From the NCBI RefSeq assembly GCF_020085105.1, contig NC_058047.1, positions 20,416,001 to 20,480,000 on the forward strand: 64,000 bases of DNA. The letters run 5' to 3'. Position 1 is the stretch's first letter. Each line of letters opens with the position of its first letter. Below, piece after piece: positions 12,522 through 64,000 of the stretch. Origin of the DNA: Siniperca chuatsi. Lineage: Eukaryota > Chordata > Actinopteri > Centrarchiformes > Sinipercidae. A model generated the notes under the pieces. That model was not told where the DNA came from. It did not search any database and saw only the letters and a program-made list of their open reading frames with translations. Made by a program: the position numbers and the translations under genes.

Positions 12522-12535
12522 ATGGATAAAAACGA
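12522..12535 (+). CDS. mbd3: Possible alternative first coding exon of mbd3
   Basis: ATGGATAAAAACGA followed by a consensus donor GTAAGT (from 12536), downstream of a purine-rich leader. It ends in phase 2, exactly like the canonical first exon. Joined to 15580 it would read MDKN-D-PSGKKFRSK in frame. That protein would lack the first 37 residues of the MBD. The support is only a start codon, a donor and phase agreement, so a chance match is possible. Splicing to the mbd3 chain is not demonstrated. Confidence 0.35.
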
Positions 12536-13439
12536 GTAAGTACATAATCTGATGGGTAATGAAACCATCAACAGGGGTATTTGTGATCGTAGCGTTTGAT
12601 ACGCGATATGTCGTTTTCATAATTTATTTGGAAAGTGTGTTTATCATCGATTAGGCAGATGCACTCGGTGGTCTCGCATTTGCAAATAGCAATGCTGTGT
12701 TCTCCAGCCAGGATGTCGGTCTTTTTTATTTTATTTTTTTAGCATCATTGTAATATGGTTTAATTTCCCTGATATTTACAGTTAATGTTGAATTAAGAAT
12801 GGAGTCGCTGTACGTCGACAGTGTGCTGTTTCGACATAGATTATAATCGTACAAAGCAAACATATTTGTTCTGTATCGTTGTTCAATACACAAAGCCTCC
12901 CTAAATGCATGACATGCTTTTAAAATGGTGTCCATGTTTTATTGATTAAATCTACTCTGGTCATTCATAAAAGCCGGCTCCAAGTCTGAACGACAACGGG
13001 AGGCATTGTCGTGGTGAAACGGCTCTCCAATTTCACGTAGCTAGCTTACATGAAACTTTAACATGTTGTTCATAATTACCGAGCACGTTACAAGTGAATA
13101 AAGCTAATTTACTACATATAGTAAATATAATTATTCAGCGGCGTCCATGATTGCTGTCACTGCATCTTTCTGATGACTTTTACGGTCTATTTGCAGCAGT
13201 AGCCTAATTTATGTTTCCCATAGGTTAACGTTGATGTCGTGCTAACAACCAGCGTCAAGCTAGACTGAATAGAAAATATCACTTCCGGTAAAACATTTGA
13301 AAACAACAGACCTAAACGTATTTTGAAGGTTCTTGCTCTATATTTTGGTGTTTCACAATGGGTTACTCAAAGTTTTGAGATAACCAAAGAGCTCAGGTAG
13401 GGGGGAAAAAAAATTTAAACTATATTCAGAGACTTGTTA

Positions 13440-13565
13440 AAATATTTTAATTCAAGATGGAGACCATGACATGGAGTTGAAAGCTCCACAAAAATCTTGT
13501 AAGTGGACCTTGAGTTAATATTATTTCTCTACTTTTCCCATGGTCAAGAACGCTCACAAGAATTA
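13440..13565. repeat. Decayed interspersed repeat related to the element at 41.8-42.1 kb
   Basis: The stretch with GGAGTTGAAAGCTCCACAAA, then GTAAGTGGACCTTGAGT and TCTACTTTTCCCATGGTCAAGAACG, aligns with the right half and flank of the foldback element at 41784-42090 (TGGTTGAAAGCTCTGGAAAA, GTAAGTGAACTTGTAGT, TCTATTTCCAGTGTCAAGAATG). It is the same repeat family; the boundaries are uncertain. Confidence 0.55.
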
Positions 13566-14460
13566 ACACAGGACGCTATGTGATTTTTTAGTATTAACAA
13601 TTTCAACCTATCTAACTATAGTCTGGTTAAATATTAAATATGTAACTGATTTATACTTTTATAATTTGAAAATATGTTTAATTGATGACTGTATTTAACA
13701 TATTTTATAAATGTAATTTCATTGTAAATTTGACTGAAATTGAATTATTGAAGTTGTATTTCTGTTTTTTAACCTAGTAATAGTAACACTACTTAAAGCA
13801 TTTTAGAAAATGTATATGATTTTATACATTATATAGATGCTGGACCTTAATTACCTTATATTATATATTATATTACCTTAATTTAATCAGGTAAGTCCCA
13901 TTGAGACTGAGATCTAATTTTTAAGGGAGACCTGAGAGTACATTTGCCTTAGACAGAAGTACAATAATAGAATGATAGCAAGGTATTAAAAACAAATTCA
14001 TAATTAATGACAGAAGTATACAATGAAATCATTTTATTTTTCAAATTCTGAGTGTACTGAATTGGGTAAAGTGATATCGCACGCTTGATGCGTTTATTTA
14101 TTGACAAAATGTAGGTTTTATTCTGAAGTTAGAACCTTCTAACTTCCTGTCTCGTCCTGTCTGCCTCGCGGTGTCTTGATGCAGCCGCGCTGTCCTATGT
14201 TTTCCTTGCGGATGTAGCCCTCGTGCCCCGGCGGGACAGGCAGGTAGTGATGTGGCTGAGGTCCGCGGCGGAGCGATCTGCGCGACGACAAAGAGACGAG
14301 ATGTTAGCAGGGAGATCCCATTACTGAGGACGCATGTTGTAACATGGTCGAAACAAAAGCGTAAGAAGCGATAGGCCTGCCATCCAAAAAAAAAAAACTA
14401 AAATTCAATCTGGTTATTCGCAGTAACTTTTAGTGGATTTATAGGCTACTCGCGTGGGAA

Positions 14461-17400
14461 ATGGAGAAGAAAAGGTGGGATTGCACTGCTCTCCCCAAGG
14501 GCTGGAAAATGGAAGAAGTGACCAGAAAGTCGGGTTTGTCAGCTGGAAAAAGCGATGTCTATTATTTTAGGTACTAAACGAACGAGGGCTTGCAAAACGT
14601 ATAGGTGCACAAGACACCGAGTTTGCGGACAGGAGTGTGATAAGGGGGACGGTGGTCGGTATAAAGTTTGTGATGGGGAGGCGGGGGGCAACAAGGCCAG
14701 CCAGGCCAGCTCCTCTCACAAGTGTTGGGATAAGAAGGAGTCTGTCCAACCGTGCAGGCTAGTAGTAGCAGCTCACGCCTGGCGAGGCCTTTTGATGAAT
14801 AAACTCAGTGTCATCTCAGTTAATACTCTTTATTTCCCTTTGAAGTGAATCAACAACGCCAGATTTGTTTTCATTTAGCAGAGGAGAAGAGCAAGATGAG
14901 GAACAGAGGCAAGAGAGGGGGGAGGCGGGTCGGTTGTATAGTTTGTGGTAGGCTAACCGTACAATCATACTGGTGTTAACTGTGGTGTGTGATGTAAGAG
15001 ACATTTGCATGAGTTACTAGCACGTATCCACCCACACACAGTTGTTCCTTTGTCATCGCTCAGGCTAAAGATGTTGTTGCTCCCACAAGTGGAGCTACAA
15101 TGTTTCCATTCTGAAACATTTGGTCAAATGTTATTATTGCCATGTTTACATTGTGTTAACTGGTTCTTAGAGGTTCATTTAAAGGCAGTGTTGTTGAATA
15201 TGTTTTTATATAAATAGTCATATCCACTCATACTAAAATGTGTGCAACTTGTAATAGATAATAGGGTTTATGTAGCGTATTCATCAAAGATTGCATCCAT
15301 ATCACAAAGTAATGTGATTTCAGTGTCATTGCCCACTTGAATGTGCTCTGCTTCTTGTTTGCTTCTGACTTGTTGCATGTTGTGGACCTTGTTTGTAATT
15401 TTCTGTCTGCTGTGTTTGTGTTTTTGAAGTGTGACCCGTCAGTTTTGTTTCCCTGCCGTCATCTCTGTTTGGTTTTCTGTCTTGATGTCTTTTGTTCTGA
15501 CCTTTTTTTTTTTATTTGTTTTTGTAAGCAATGATAGTAGTATAGTCATACTCCATGTCTCTGCCCCCCCCCTCCCCAGTCCATCTGGGAAGAAGTTTCG
15601 GAGCAAGCCTCAGCTGGCCCGTTACCTTGGCAACCAGATGGACCTCAGCTCTTTTGATTTCCGGACGGGGAAGATGCTGATGAGCAAGCTGAACAAGAAC
15701 CGCCAGAGACTGCGCTATGATAACAACAACCAGAACAAGGTGAGACAAACGGTCAACACGACTGACAGTGGACACTGTGTTTTTCACGAGAACAGTAACT
15801 GTTGTGTGGTAAAGAGTTAATAGACTGAGCACAAGTGAAACACCCTCACATAAACATTAATTGCAGACTAGAATCACTCATTTAGCTTTAATATAGGTGG
15901 GAGTTTGGCTGCTGTCCCTTGGTTGCATCTTTAAACATGGAGTCATGGCTCAAGGCAACATTTTAAATTGCTTTTCAAACTTTCATTAATATAGACAACT
16001 AGCTTCTTATCCATAAAATATAAATGTCATATAAATATCCGTGTAGGTTAGATAAGACAAACAAACTGCTCAACTGAAGCCTTATTTTAAGGTTGCTACA
16101 CATCAGAGCCGGAGAGAGACTAACGTGGGAGCAGGTTTATCTTCTATGAAAATAGTTAGCACTGCACTTTTTTGTCTTTTTCGCATTTTTTATTTAATAA
16201 TCTCTTTTTCTTATGGACCCATAGAGTCTCAGATGAGTCTGCTATAAAAAGTTTGTAATGAATAATTATTAGTTCGAACTTAAACGGATACATTTCATCA
16301 GCACACCAGGTGGCAGTGTGTTCATAAAAGGCAGCAACAGTAAAGTTATTTCTTTCTCCCTCAGATTTGATTTGATACTCTGGATCGTTTCAGTTAACTG
16401 GCTTGAGCACTGACATAACTGTAAAAGCTGCACGAATGAGATCCGCGTCGTCATATTCTGTCCTCCTGTCTGTCCTCTCTTCATCCTCCCTCTGTGTTTG
16501 ATATTTTTTAAGGGCAAACCTGATTTGAACACATCACTCCCAGTCAGACAGACGGCCTCCATCTTTAAGCAGCCTGTTACCAAGGTTACCAACCACCCAA
16601 ACAACAAAGTGAAGACGGATCCTCAGAAAGCCGTCGACCAGCCCAGACAGGTGAACAGCCTCTGCATATTAACATCACCCCATACAAACCTGAACGACAT
16701 GGTATCTGATGCTACTTTAGATGCAGCATATTTTCATTTAAATGGTTGGGTTTCTTTCTGTCAAAACTGCCTGCAGCAAATATTACTTATTATTATTATT
16801 ATTATTATTTATTTATTTATTTTTTATTTTTTTGTCTGCAGCTATTTTGGGAGAAGAAACTCAGTGGTCTTAATGCTTATGACATTGCAGAGGAGCTGGT
16901 GAAAACAATGGAACTGCCTAAAGGCCTGCAAGGTAATATACACACGTTAAACATTCATTTCTGACTAAGTAAACAGTTTGTACTCTTAAGTGACATTTTG
17001 TTATTTTTTATTATGTCAGTATTGCTCAGCAACAATAATTTTTGTATGTATTAATAGGATGTAACTAATCCTGAGCGCAGTTACAGCTTTGATGTTTCTT
17101 AAAAATGTCTTATAACTACCCGGTTGGTTCCTCAGGTGTTGGTCCAGGCTGCACAGACAAGACTCTCCTGTCGGCTATTGCTAGCGCTCTGCACACCAGT
17201 GCTGCTCCCATCACTGGCCAGCTGTCTGCGGCTGTGGAGAAGAACCCGGGAGTTTGGCTCAACACCGCACAGCCGCTGTGCAAGGCCTTCATAGTCACAG
17301 ATGAGGACATCAGGTGGGCGATCGCGGAACACCTCCACACATGGATCACCTGTTTTTTGTTTTGGGTTTTTTTTGTTTTTTCAGATCCTGATTGTTAATT

Positions 17401-18024
17401 GCTCGAGCCAATATCCAAAATGCAGTTCCTGTTCCTCGTTTGAACTTTCTTGCTTTGAGAAAAATGTATCCGCATGTGTGTCTGTGAGACAGCTGTGTTA
17501 CAAATCTTCTTCAGATCTCCTTCAGCATGTTTAAAAACAGGAAATAACTACAGTGTGAATAATGTGTTATGTTACCAGTTCATGAGATATTGGCTTCCAT
17601 TTTATATGCTAAAGCACAATATTAACTATAAAAGGGATGAGTTGCAATGAAATAATGGAGAACTCTTCCAAATTACAAATGACCTTGAAGATTGTTGTCG
17701 CTTTTTGTCATCTTTGATTCACCCAAAGTTAACTGAGTTGAGTCTGTTCAGAAATCCCACAGTACCATAACAAGCGACCCTGTAAAAACACACCATCTGT
17801 TGTGTGCTGATTCAGTGGCTGTTATAGGCAGCTGTAACTGCCAACTGTAACAGCTTCCTGTTGTGTTCACGTGTAGGAAACAGGAGGAGCTGGTGTACAG
17901 TGTGAGGAAAAGGCTGGAGGAGGCACTGATGGCTGATATGTTGGCCCACGTGGAGGAGGCTGCCAATGAAGGAGAGGCTCTGAAGGAGGAGGGCAACAGC
18001 AGTGAGGATATGGAGAGCGTATAA
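14461..18024 (+). CDS. mbd3: Methyl-CpG-binding domain protein 3 (NuRD subunit)
   Basis: Core subunit of the NuRD (Mi-2) deacetylase-remodelling complex in the nucleus. Exons 14461-14570, 15580-15739, 16513-16650, 16842-16932, 17136-17313 and 17877-18024 give 274 residues (human 291). Residues 1-72 form the MBD, beginning MEKKRWDCTALPKGW. Lys30 and Tyr34 are present (SAGKSDVYYF), whereas mammalian MBD3 has His and Phe there. MBD3-diagnostic stretches follow: DPQKAVDQPRQLFWEKKLSG, GLNAYDIAEELVKT, VGPGCTDKTLLSAIASALHT. Near the end, KQEELVYSVRKRLEEALMAD is the coiled coil that binds p66/GATAD2. The tail ends EDMESV and lacks the long Glu/Asp run of the mammalian protein. MBD2 is excluded by these stretches and by the absence of the long N-terminal extension. 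Confidence 0.95.
16789..16830. repeat. (TTA)n/(TTTA)n low-complexity tract in an mbd3 intron
   Basis: TTATTATTA repeats grade into TTTATTTA and a T-run just upstream of the 16842 exon. The tract also serves as the polypyrimidine-rich run before the acceptor. Confidence 0.9.
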
Positions 18025-19271
18025 CACAGGTTGGTTAAGGGATAATTTAGGCCTATGAGCAAATTTAAGAGGGCATAAGTGCTGCGTAGATAATGTATGA
18101 CCTTGTAATTCTATCCCATCTGTGGCTCACACAGAAAACTGAGAAACTCTGGAATTTAATGTTAAAGTCAAGTTAAATACAAAGTAAAGGCTCTTGCTAG
18201 CTTGTTGCAGCTTTAAGGCATATCTTTTGTACTTGGTGCATGCGTTATTACACAGTACATGACGCAACCTAGCAATCCATAAAACTAGAGAATATGTTTC
18301 TTCTAATTGCCAATCCTTTCCTCTTGTAGGGTTTTGTGAAGTCCGGATGGGTTTGTTCCACACCTGCACACACACGACCATGAACAGTAGGACCTGACAG
18401 CAGTCCAGCCCTGATGAACTGTCCCCTAGTATCTGCGTCCAACTTAAACCTTAACCTGACTCACACCGGTCCCATACAACCTAAAGAACTGTCTGCCCTT
18501 TGGGAACACTTGGGAGTCTCAAAAGCGTCTATTCATCATTAACTCCACTGGATGGGACTTCATCACCAATTCAATTACTCTGTGTATTTCTGAGCTCAGT
18601 TGATTTTTGACTATGACATTTTAAAACATTTAAAAAAGAAATGACATCAAATGAACTTGCAAATATTAAAGATAACTTATCTACAGTTGTCAAATTCAGT
18701 GTTCGATGATAAGTGTATTTTTTCTAAACGGCTTGAATGGGTTTGTATTTTTTGCGACAATCATGTCAAATCCAAACATTTTATGTCAGCAAAAAGTTGA
18801 TCTGGGTGCTTTTTTTGGTTTGTTTTGGGCAGATTGGAAATTACTGTTTTGTATTTTTGACATGTCTCTTTCTTGAATTTTATGATGCACTCCATGAGTA
18901 GTCTGACACAAAACACCAAACCGTCTTTTCTAGTGGAACCAGTTCAGATGCAACTATACCGAGTTGAGCTCAGTGGTGCCAACCTGCAGGCGGCTGATGT
19001 TGCTAATGCAGATGGTGTAGTTTGAATGCTGTGTACATCCTTTGGAGGACAGAGTCAAGTTTTTCTTGCTGTAATTTCAAGGAAATATATTGTCTTTCAT
19101 GTCAGTTGTGTTATTCTGTGAGTCATGTTCTGTGTTGACCAAAGAGGAGACATGTCATTTTGAAGAGGGTGGAGGTTGTTTGACTTGCGTGTAACTGAAA
19201 TCAGCTTTGTATTTTAGCCTAAGTTACTATATTGGCTCTGCTGTTGTACAACTAAACATAAGGACAATAAA
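18025..19271 (+). other. mbd3: mbd3 3' UTR with polyadenylation signal
   Basis: Noncoding sequence follows the stop at 18022-18024. AATAAA at 19266-19271 (context GGACAATAAAAGGTACAC) is the best end signal. An acceptor-like CCTCTTGTAG ending near 18330 suggests that the 3' UTR might be spliced, but this is weak. Confidence 0.5.
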
Positions 19272-20141
19272 AGGTACACATGATGGGGCGGAGCACAATG
19301 GGAAAGACTTGAAACCTCTTTCTATTGTACAATTATTACTGTTTTTAACTCATCCTCCTCAATAGGTGCTTACTGATGTTGTGAAACATTGCTGTTTAGT
19401 GCCAAGGCTTTGTTTCTGTCACAGCTTCAGTTCATGTTTGTTTTTGTTTTTTTGTTGTTTTTTTTTTTTTAATGTGTCGATGTTACCACACACATGCTGC
19501 CTCTTTGTAAACCCACGCACAAAATTGGTGACAGCAAATTACAGTTAAGATTTAGTTTTATTGTCTTTACATTTATTATCTGAGTGAATAATGATTTTGT
19601 ATTTTTTATCCCTGTTTGTCAAGGTTTGATAGTAAATAATATATCCAGCTGAAATCATGAAATTCCCTTCTCAATATCAGCAGGCTGATTGCTGAAAAGA
19701 ATTTGATTGTATTACTTATTAAAATGAGTCAGTATGTCATTAAGTCTGCTGCTTGTGTGTCTTTTTTTGACTTTTAAAAGTACTCCATACATTTGCATTC
19801 GTAACTGTGGTTAAACCTTTATTTAGATGCATCTGACCTCCTCAAAAGTAGGTTTTCTAAGGGACATCCTGCCATGCAGTAATGATTCAAACTCTGCACA
19901 TTCACATGTAGAAACACCTCCATCCAATCACTGCATCCTCCTACAGATTAACAGTTAACTTGACAGTCCTCATGCCTCCGTGTGAGCATGGACAAAGTGC
20001 AAAATACTGTCACCAGGACACAAAGTGGCTCTCCTGCAGAAGTGTGGAGGATACCGACTGTTCCTTCAAAGGGACGTGTGAATGTTGCCCCTTTTGGTTT
20101 GTTTAAAATGATGTCTCCCTGCATACTTTAAAGTAATTAAC
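19272..20141 (+). promoter_or_regulatory. mbd3-myosin V intergenic region, probable myosin promoter/5' UTR
   Basis: About 870 bp with no recognisable gene. It is AT-rich with a T-run at 19459-19470. The part from about 19850 to 20141 is less AT-rich and precedes the myosin start codon, so the promoter and 5' UTR are expected there. No specific element can be named. Confidence 0.35.
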
Positions 20142-36799
<16,658 letters not shown>

Positions 36800-37010
36800 A
36801 AATCAGGATGCCTTGCCTCTTCAGTGGAGCAAATATGTTTTAGCAAATTTAACTCCCAACCTATTGAATTTAGTCCTTCTAGGAGGTGTTGTGAACCTTT
36901 TAATGGCACTAACTTGCTTAATTAATCTGTTAATTATCAGTGGATTAGTCTGTATACTATTGAAGGTCAGAGGTTATGTCAATAATTGACATCTCAGCAT
37001 CTTATAGATA

Positions 37011-37016
37011 AATAAA
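37011..37016 (+). terminator. Myosin V polyadenylation signal
   Basis: AATAAA 212 nt after the stop codon. A second AATAAA occurs near 37075. The convergent unc13a signal is at 37192-37197. Confidence 0.6.
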
Positions 37017-39801
37017 CTTGTAAGTTTGAAATGGCATGAATGCTAATGGAGAGCAGGAGTATAAATAATAGGTAATAAAAATAATTTAAAAAGTTATTTA
37101 GCCGTAGTTATGTAGTCAGAAATAAGAAAGGTACAGCAATATCTCAGTACAGTTTGACAAACAAGGAATGAAATTAAGCTTTTTTTCATATTTTATTGGA
37201 AGCAGAAACACAATGAGACTGCAGTCCCAGTAACCTCAACCCCCAATAAGAACAACCAGAATTAAAAAAACCCAAAAAATTAGAAACATCTCAGGTATAA
37301 AAAAATTCTCATGCGAGTACTTTGTACCACTACACATCAGTAATACATATTTATATATTCACAAACATTTGAAAAATAGAAAACAATAATGAAATATTAA
37401 AATAAAGGAGACAACAATTGGCAATTAACATCAAATAATTATGCGTGCTGGCACAATAAATTTTTTTCTTTTTGTTTTATTGTTCCTATCATGCACCATT
37501 GAAGTACAGGACCGGCGTCGCTGTGCAGATGTCTGTCTGTGTGGCCTGGTCAGCTAGACAGATCATGCATGTCTGTCCGCTTTGTGTCTGTGTGCTTTTT
37601 GTTGTGCTTCTACATTTATCCTTGTCCTTAACTTCTGTGTGCATCCCTGTTCCAACACGCAAACTCAGCCTCTGAAGGAGGAGGAATTACTAAAGTATCA
37701 TTGTCAACAGCAATAAATAAAGATTTATTTTCGTGGCATTTCCAGCTATGTGACAGTTGTGTACCTGTTATTTAAAGTTATTAAAAGACTGTGCAGATGC
37801 CCCCTTGAATAAAAGACCTTGTACACACCAGAAAATTTAGATTTACTTTAGTTAGTTTTCCTTTGTATAATCTATATGACTGTATATAATGCCAGTGTAA
37901 AAGTCAGAAGCTAGCGGTGTATTTATTTGGCTCTTAATCAAGCCCATTAAATGATCAGATTTGTGCAAATTGTTTGTTATTCATCTCCAGTGTGTACACG
38001 GCCTTCCTATATCTTTCAATAATAGCTACATATCCAGATTGGGCACCCACGCACATAATTCCCAACTGCCCAGTCACCCAGAGCAAAAATTCAAGTCTAC
38101 AAAAGAGCAGCAAACTTCACTTCACATAGTCTGACATGTGTTTGTTACATCTGAGCTATTTACAATGCCGAACAACAACAACCGATCTCTCCGTTACATA
38201 TTATTTTCCTCTGCGCCAAAAAGATGTACAAACTAATTTCAGTCTCTAATCAGCTCTACTACAGCTGGGATATTTGGCCCATTACAATAGAGACAGCATT
38301 TTACAACATATCAGACAAACACTTGTGCTGATATAATAAGAATAATAATCCACAATGTAAACATTATAAGACTGCTTCAAAAATGACTCATCTACATAGA
38401 TTTCTATAGATTAGATGCATAGAGTTCAGTTCTTACACCTTGTTCAAAAGAGGGGGTCTGTTAAATTATTCATTTATGATCAAGTGCTAGAGGCCCTCAT
38501 CAGTAGCAACTTAAAAAGAAGCAGAAATAGAAACAACAAACAAAACACCCTGTCATTATTAAACTTGGACATTTCCTCACCTTGGATGCTTTTTTGTTTA
38601 CAATAAACATACACATGTCTTATAGATAAATAAACCGATCAATCTTTCTTTAAAAAGGGCATTCATGAAAATAGAAGTTGAATTAAGAGACATGCTAGAC
38701 AGTCAATAGTCAATCCAGAACATTTCGTTTCACATGAAATTGACTAGATTAAAGAAATTATTTGAACTGTAGGACAATTTGACACCTTGGTGTGTAATTC
38801 CTGTCATTCCATAAACAATTACTGGAAAACAAAAACAAAATAGATCAGAATAGAAATGTGTTATTATGGGTGCATTATGGACCCTGTGCTTCTAAATCTT
38901 CACACTACATCTCTACTAAACTGCAGGCCCTCTTTTAAACGTCAGTGCCAGACCTGGTGTGGTCTGGATCTGCAGCCCTCTAGCAGAGGTCTGACTTCTC
39001 AGTATCAGGTTACCACATCTGCAGCTGGATCATTAGGGATCATGGGTGGTAGATCATTAGTGCTTTGTGCTCTCCCTGGGGTGCAGGATGCGTGGTTTTG
39101 TAACCCACGTAGATATTTGACCTCAGAGCATGTTGCTTTTGCAAAACAGGATCTCAGGTACATATTTTTTATCATCTTCTTACATGCAGGTTTTGATTTG
39201 TCAAGTTGTTTTTTCTTTAAGAAAAGGAGATGGCAGTCAAGTTTTACTTTTGTGCACCTCTCACACAGTCAGTACTGGGCTGTGGAATGTTTATAGTAAC
39301 CCAAAAAAAGATGGAAATATCCATCATAAGATCTAAGTCGCATCCTCCTCCAAAATCTAATGTGAATATGAACACCCCTCTCAGTGTGATGTTCTTTGCT
39401 TGTGATGGCTTCCTGTGATTACATTTGCAGGTAACAGGCAGCACGGGCGGCTACATGAGGTCCAACATTAGAACATCTTACAAACACACTCACACGTACT
39501 CAAACGCAGATTATACATTCACACTCGGACACGATCATTTTCACACACATACAGTCTGATGAATCACAGTGCATGAAGGCGTGTTTTCATCAGAATAATC
39601 TCTCTATACAGTCGCTGTATAGGAGACAGACACACTGTACGAGGGTCAACAAGACAGAAGGCATTCAGGGTGTCAGGCAGTGTGCTCTGTTACAGGGTAG
39701 ACAGACATAAAGACGGACAAGGACAATCTTTCAAGTACCACACGTCCATCGAATAAATCCTGTATATAACTTTACATATGTCCTTCATATATTAGATATG
39801 T

Positions 39802-39805
<4 letters not shown>

Positions 39806-39834
<29 letters not shown>
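39806..39834. repeat. (TA)n microsatellite
   Basis: About 14 TA units in the unc13a 3' UTR. Confidence 0.9.
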
Positions 39835-39838
<4 letters not shown>

Positions 39839-40221
39839 TTTAAATATAAATATAATTTGGAAGAAAGCAGTAAATAAATATTAAAATTATCGTAACTAAA
39901 TAGTGCTTTGTTCCCAATATGCCATATCCCCACTCGATATCTGGAATGTTTGAGGCCTTGCAGCCGTTTTGTTGTTATTAATGGGTCAGTTGGATAGTTG
40001 GTCCTGTTGTGCTCAGGGCTGGTCTTGGCATATTTTAGCGATTATCTGTTGGCACTTGTGGTCCCTGCCAGGGAAGGGACGAGAGGAACTGGAAAGTAGA
40101 AGGGGTAAACTAAAGAGGCAGAGAAAAGTGAGAAAAAGAAGAAAGTCAAAAGAAAGAAAAAGAGAGAAACCTAAAATATTAAAGGCTACAAGATATTTCT
40201 CACCCTAACCAATCAAATGAG

Positions 40222-40246
40222 GTGTGTGTGTGTGTGTGTGTGTGTG
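40222..40246. repeat. (GT)n microsatellite
   Basis: About 12 GT units, 342 nt downstream of the unc13a stop codon in the sense of the gene. Confidence 0.9.
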
Positions 40247-40587
40247 GAATGACATGACTCACCTCTACGGACAGAGGAAAGTAGATATATGCTCTATGAT
40301 TAAACTCTATGTATTGTTCATCAAAAGGATGGCCAATAGCATCTGCAACAATAAAGACACTGGTGCTTTTTGAAGAAAATTAGTGATGACTGTTTAGCAC
40401 TGTGTCCTTTCCACTGAAATGAATGTATTTACAGCACTGGATGTGTGGTGACTGTTGTCTTATCTGTGCTTTTAAAACACTGGATCATCAGGGCAGTGGC
40501 TAGCAGTGGCTCAGGAGAGATCCGGCCCAGTTTGTGGCAACGTCTGATTGAGCTTCAGACGAGTTGTTTTAAATTCTGTCGTTTCTC

Positions 40588-63708
<23,121 letters not shown>

Positions 63709-64000
63709 CTACCAAATATAGTAGTTACATTGACAATTGGCCAAGAAGTCCAGAGGAATTACTGTCATGACTCATTAAATATCAAAAGTGTAAACAAAAC
63801 AAATCTAAATACATTTTACTTAATAAACATAAAGAAGATAGAAATCTTTAACTGCAGCAGTGCAGCAACTAGATCTGGAAGGTTGATTGACATGTATATA
63901 TATAATATAAAAATACTGATGATCAATTATTCCTTTAAGTCATTTATCAAACAAAAATTCCAAACATTTGGTGGTTACAGCTTCTCAAATGTGGTGATTT

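Larger units (their letters stand above)
12252..14460 (+). promoter_or_regulatory. mbd3: uqcr11-mbd3 intergenic region with mbd3 promoter
   Basis: This region holds no long reading frame. It contains a possible alternative mbd3 first exon (12522-12535), a decayed interspersed repeat (about 13440-13565) and AT-rich sequence. A relatively CpG-rich segment at about 14160-14350 (CCGCGCTG, GTCCGCGGCGGAGCG) directly upstream of the canonical mbd3 start is the most likely main promoter/5' UTR. Confidence 0.5.
37192..40587 (-). other. unc13a: unc13a 3' UTR with polyadenylation signal
   Basis: About 3.4 kb of AT-rich noncoding sequence follows the unc13a stop codon (TAA at 40590-40588). On the - strand the AATAAA at 37197-37192 is the last good signal before the convergent myosin 3' end. 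It contains a (TA)n tract at 39806-39834 and a (GT)n tract at 40222-40246. It has no coding content that I can support. Confidence 0.55.

Noticed and set aside
14461..18024. Assignment of the MBD gene to mbd2
   Set aside because: The MBD itself looks MBD2-like, but KAVDQPRQLFWEKKLSG, NAYDIAEELVKT and GCTDKTLLSAIAS are MBD3-type, as is the position next to uqcr11.

Overview
The window is eukaryotic nuclear DNA from a ray-finned fish, most likely a percomorph. Genes are split into many exons with GT-AG introns. The introns carry teleost-style foldback elements, LINE remnants and long CA/TA microsatellites. Five genes can be read at exon level. Four lie on the + strand: tcf3 (E2A, 3' part only), uqcr11, mbd3 and a complete class V myosin heavy chain. 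One lies on the - strand: unc13a (Munc13-1 type), whose 5' part is beyond the right edge. Every exon chain closes with consistent phases and a single stop codon. Computed from the exon lengths, these give 374 residues of Tcf3, 60 aa Uqcr11, 274 aa Mbd3, 1655 aa myosin V and about 944 C-terminal residues of Unc13a. Layout: 251-5241 tcf3 coding exons, with its 3' UTR to about 9.2 kb; 9598-12251 uqcr11; 14461-19271 mbd3; 20142-37016 myosin V; 37192-63676 unc13a, convergent with the myosin. The order tcf3, uqcr11, mbd3 in the direction of transcription matches human 19p13.3, and UNC13A is also on human 19p. The myosin has no counterpart that I know of at the human locus. TCF, MBD, MYO5 and UNC13 paralogues are also linked on human chromosomes 15 and 18, so this looks like a whole-genome-duplication paralogon that kept a fourth MYO5 gene in fish. 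The genes do not form one pathway. tcf3 and mbd3 are nuclear regulators (E-protein transcription factor; NuRD subunit), uqcr11 is a complex III subunit, the myosin is an actin cargo motor, and unc13a is a synaptic vesicle priming factor. Points of most interest: (1) the extra myosin V, with an intact motor, a serine in the P-loop, a short tail and a divergent cargo domain; (2) a 6-nt microexon in unc13a with a long pyrimidine tract (on the transcript) about 156 nt downstream; (3) a 57-nt alternative exon before the unc13a C2C domain; (4) an Mbd3 that keeps the methyl-CpG-reading Lys30/Tyr34 that mammals lost, plus a possible alternative first exon that would remove them; (5) a 54-nt in-frame candidate cassette exon in tcf3 and no visible E47-type bHLH exon; (6) a composite repeat block in the last long myosin intron, made of a 264-bp near-identical direct repeat, an inverted LINE copy and a 17-bp minisatellite.
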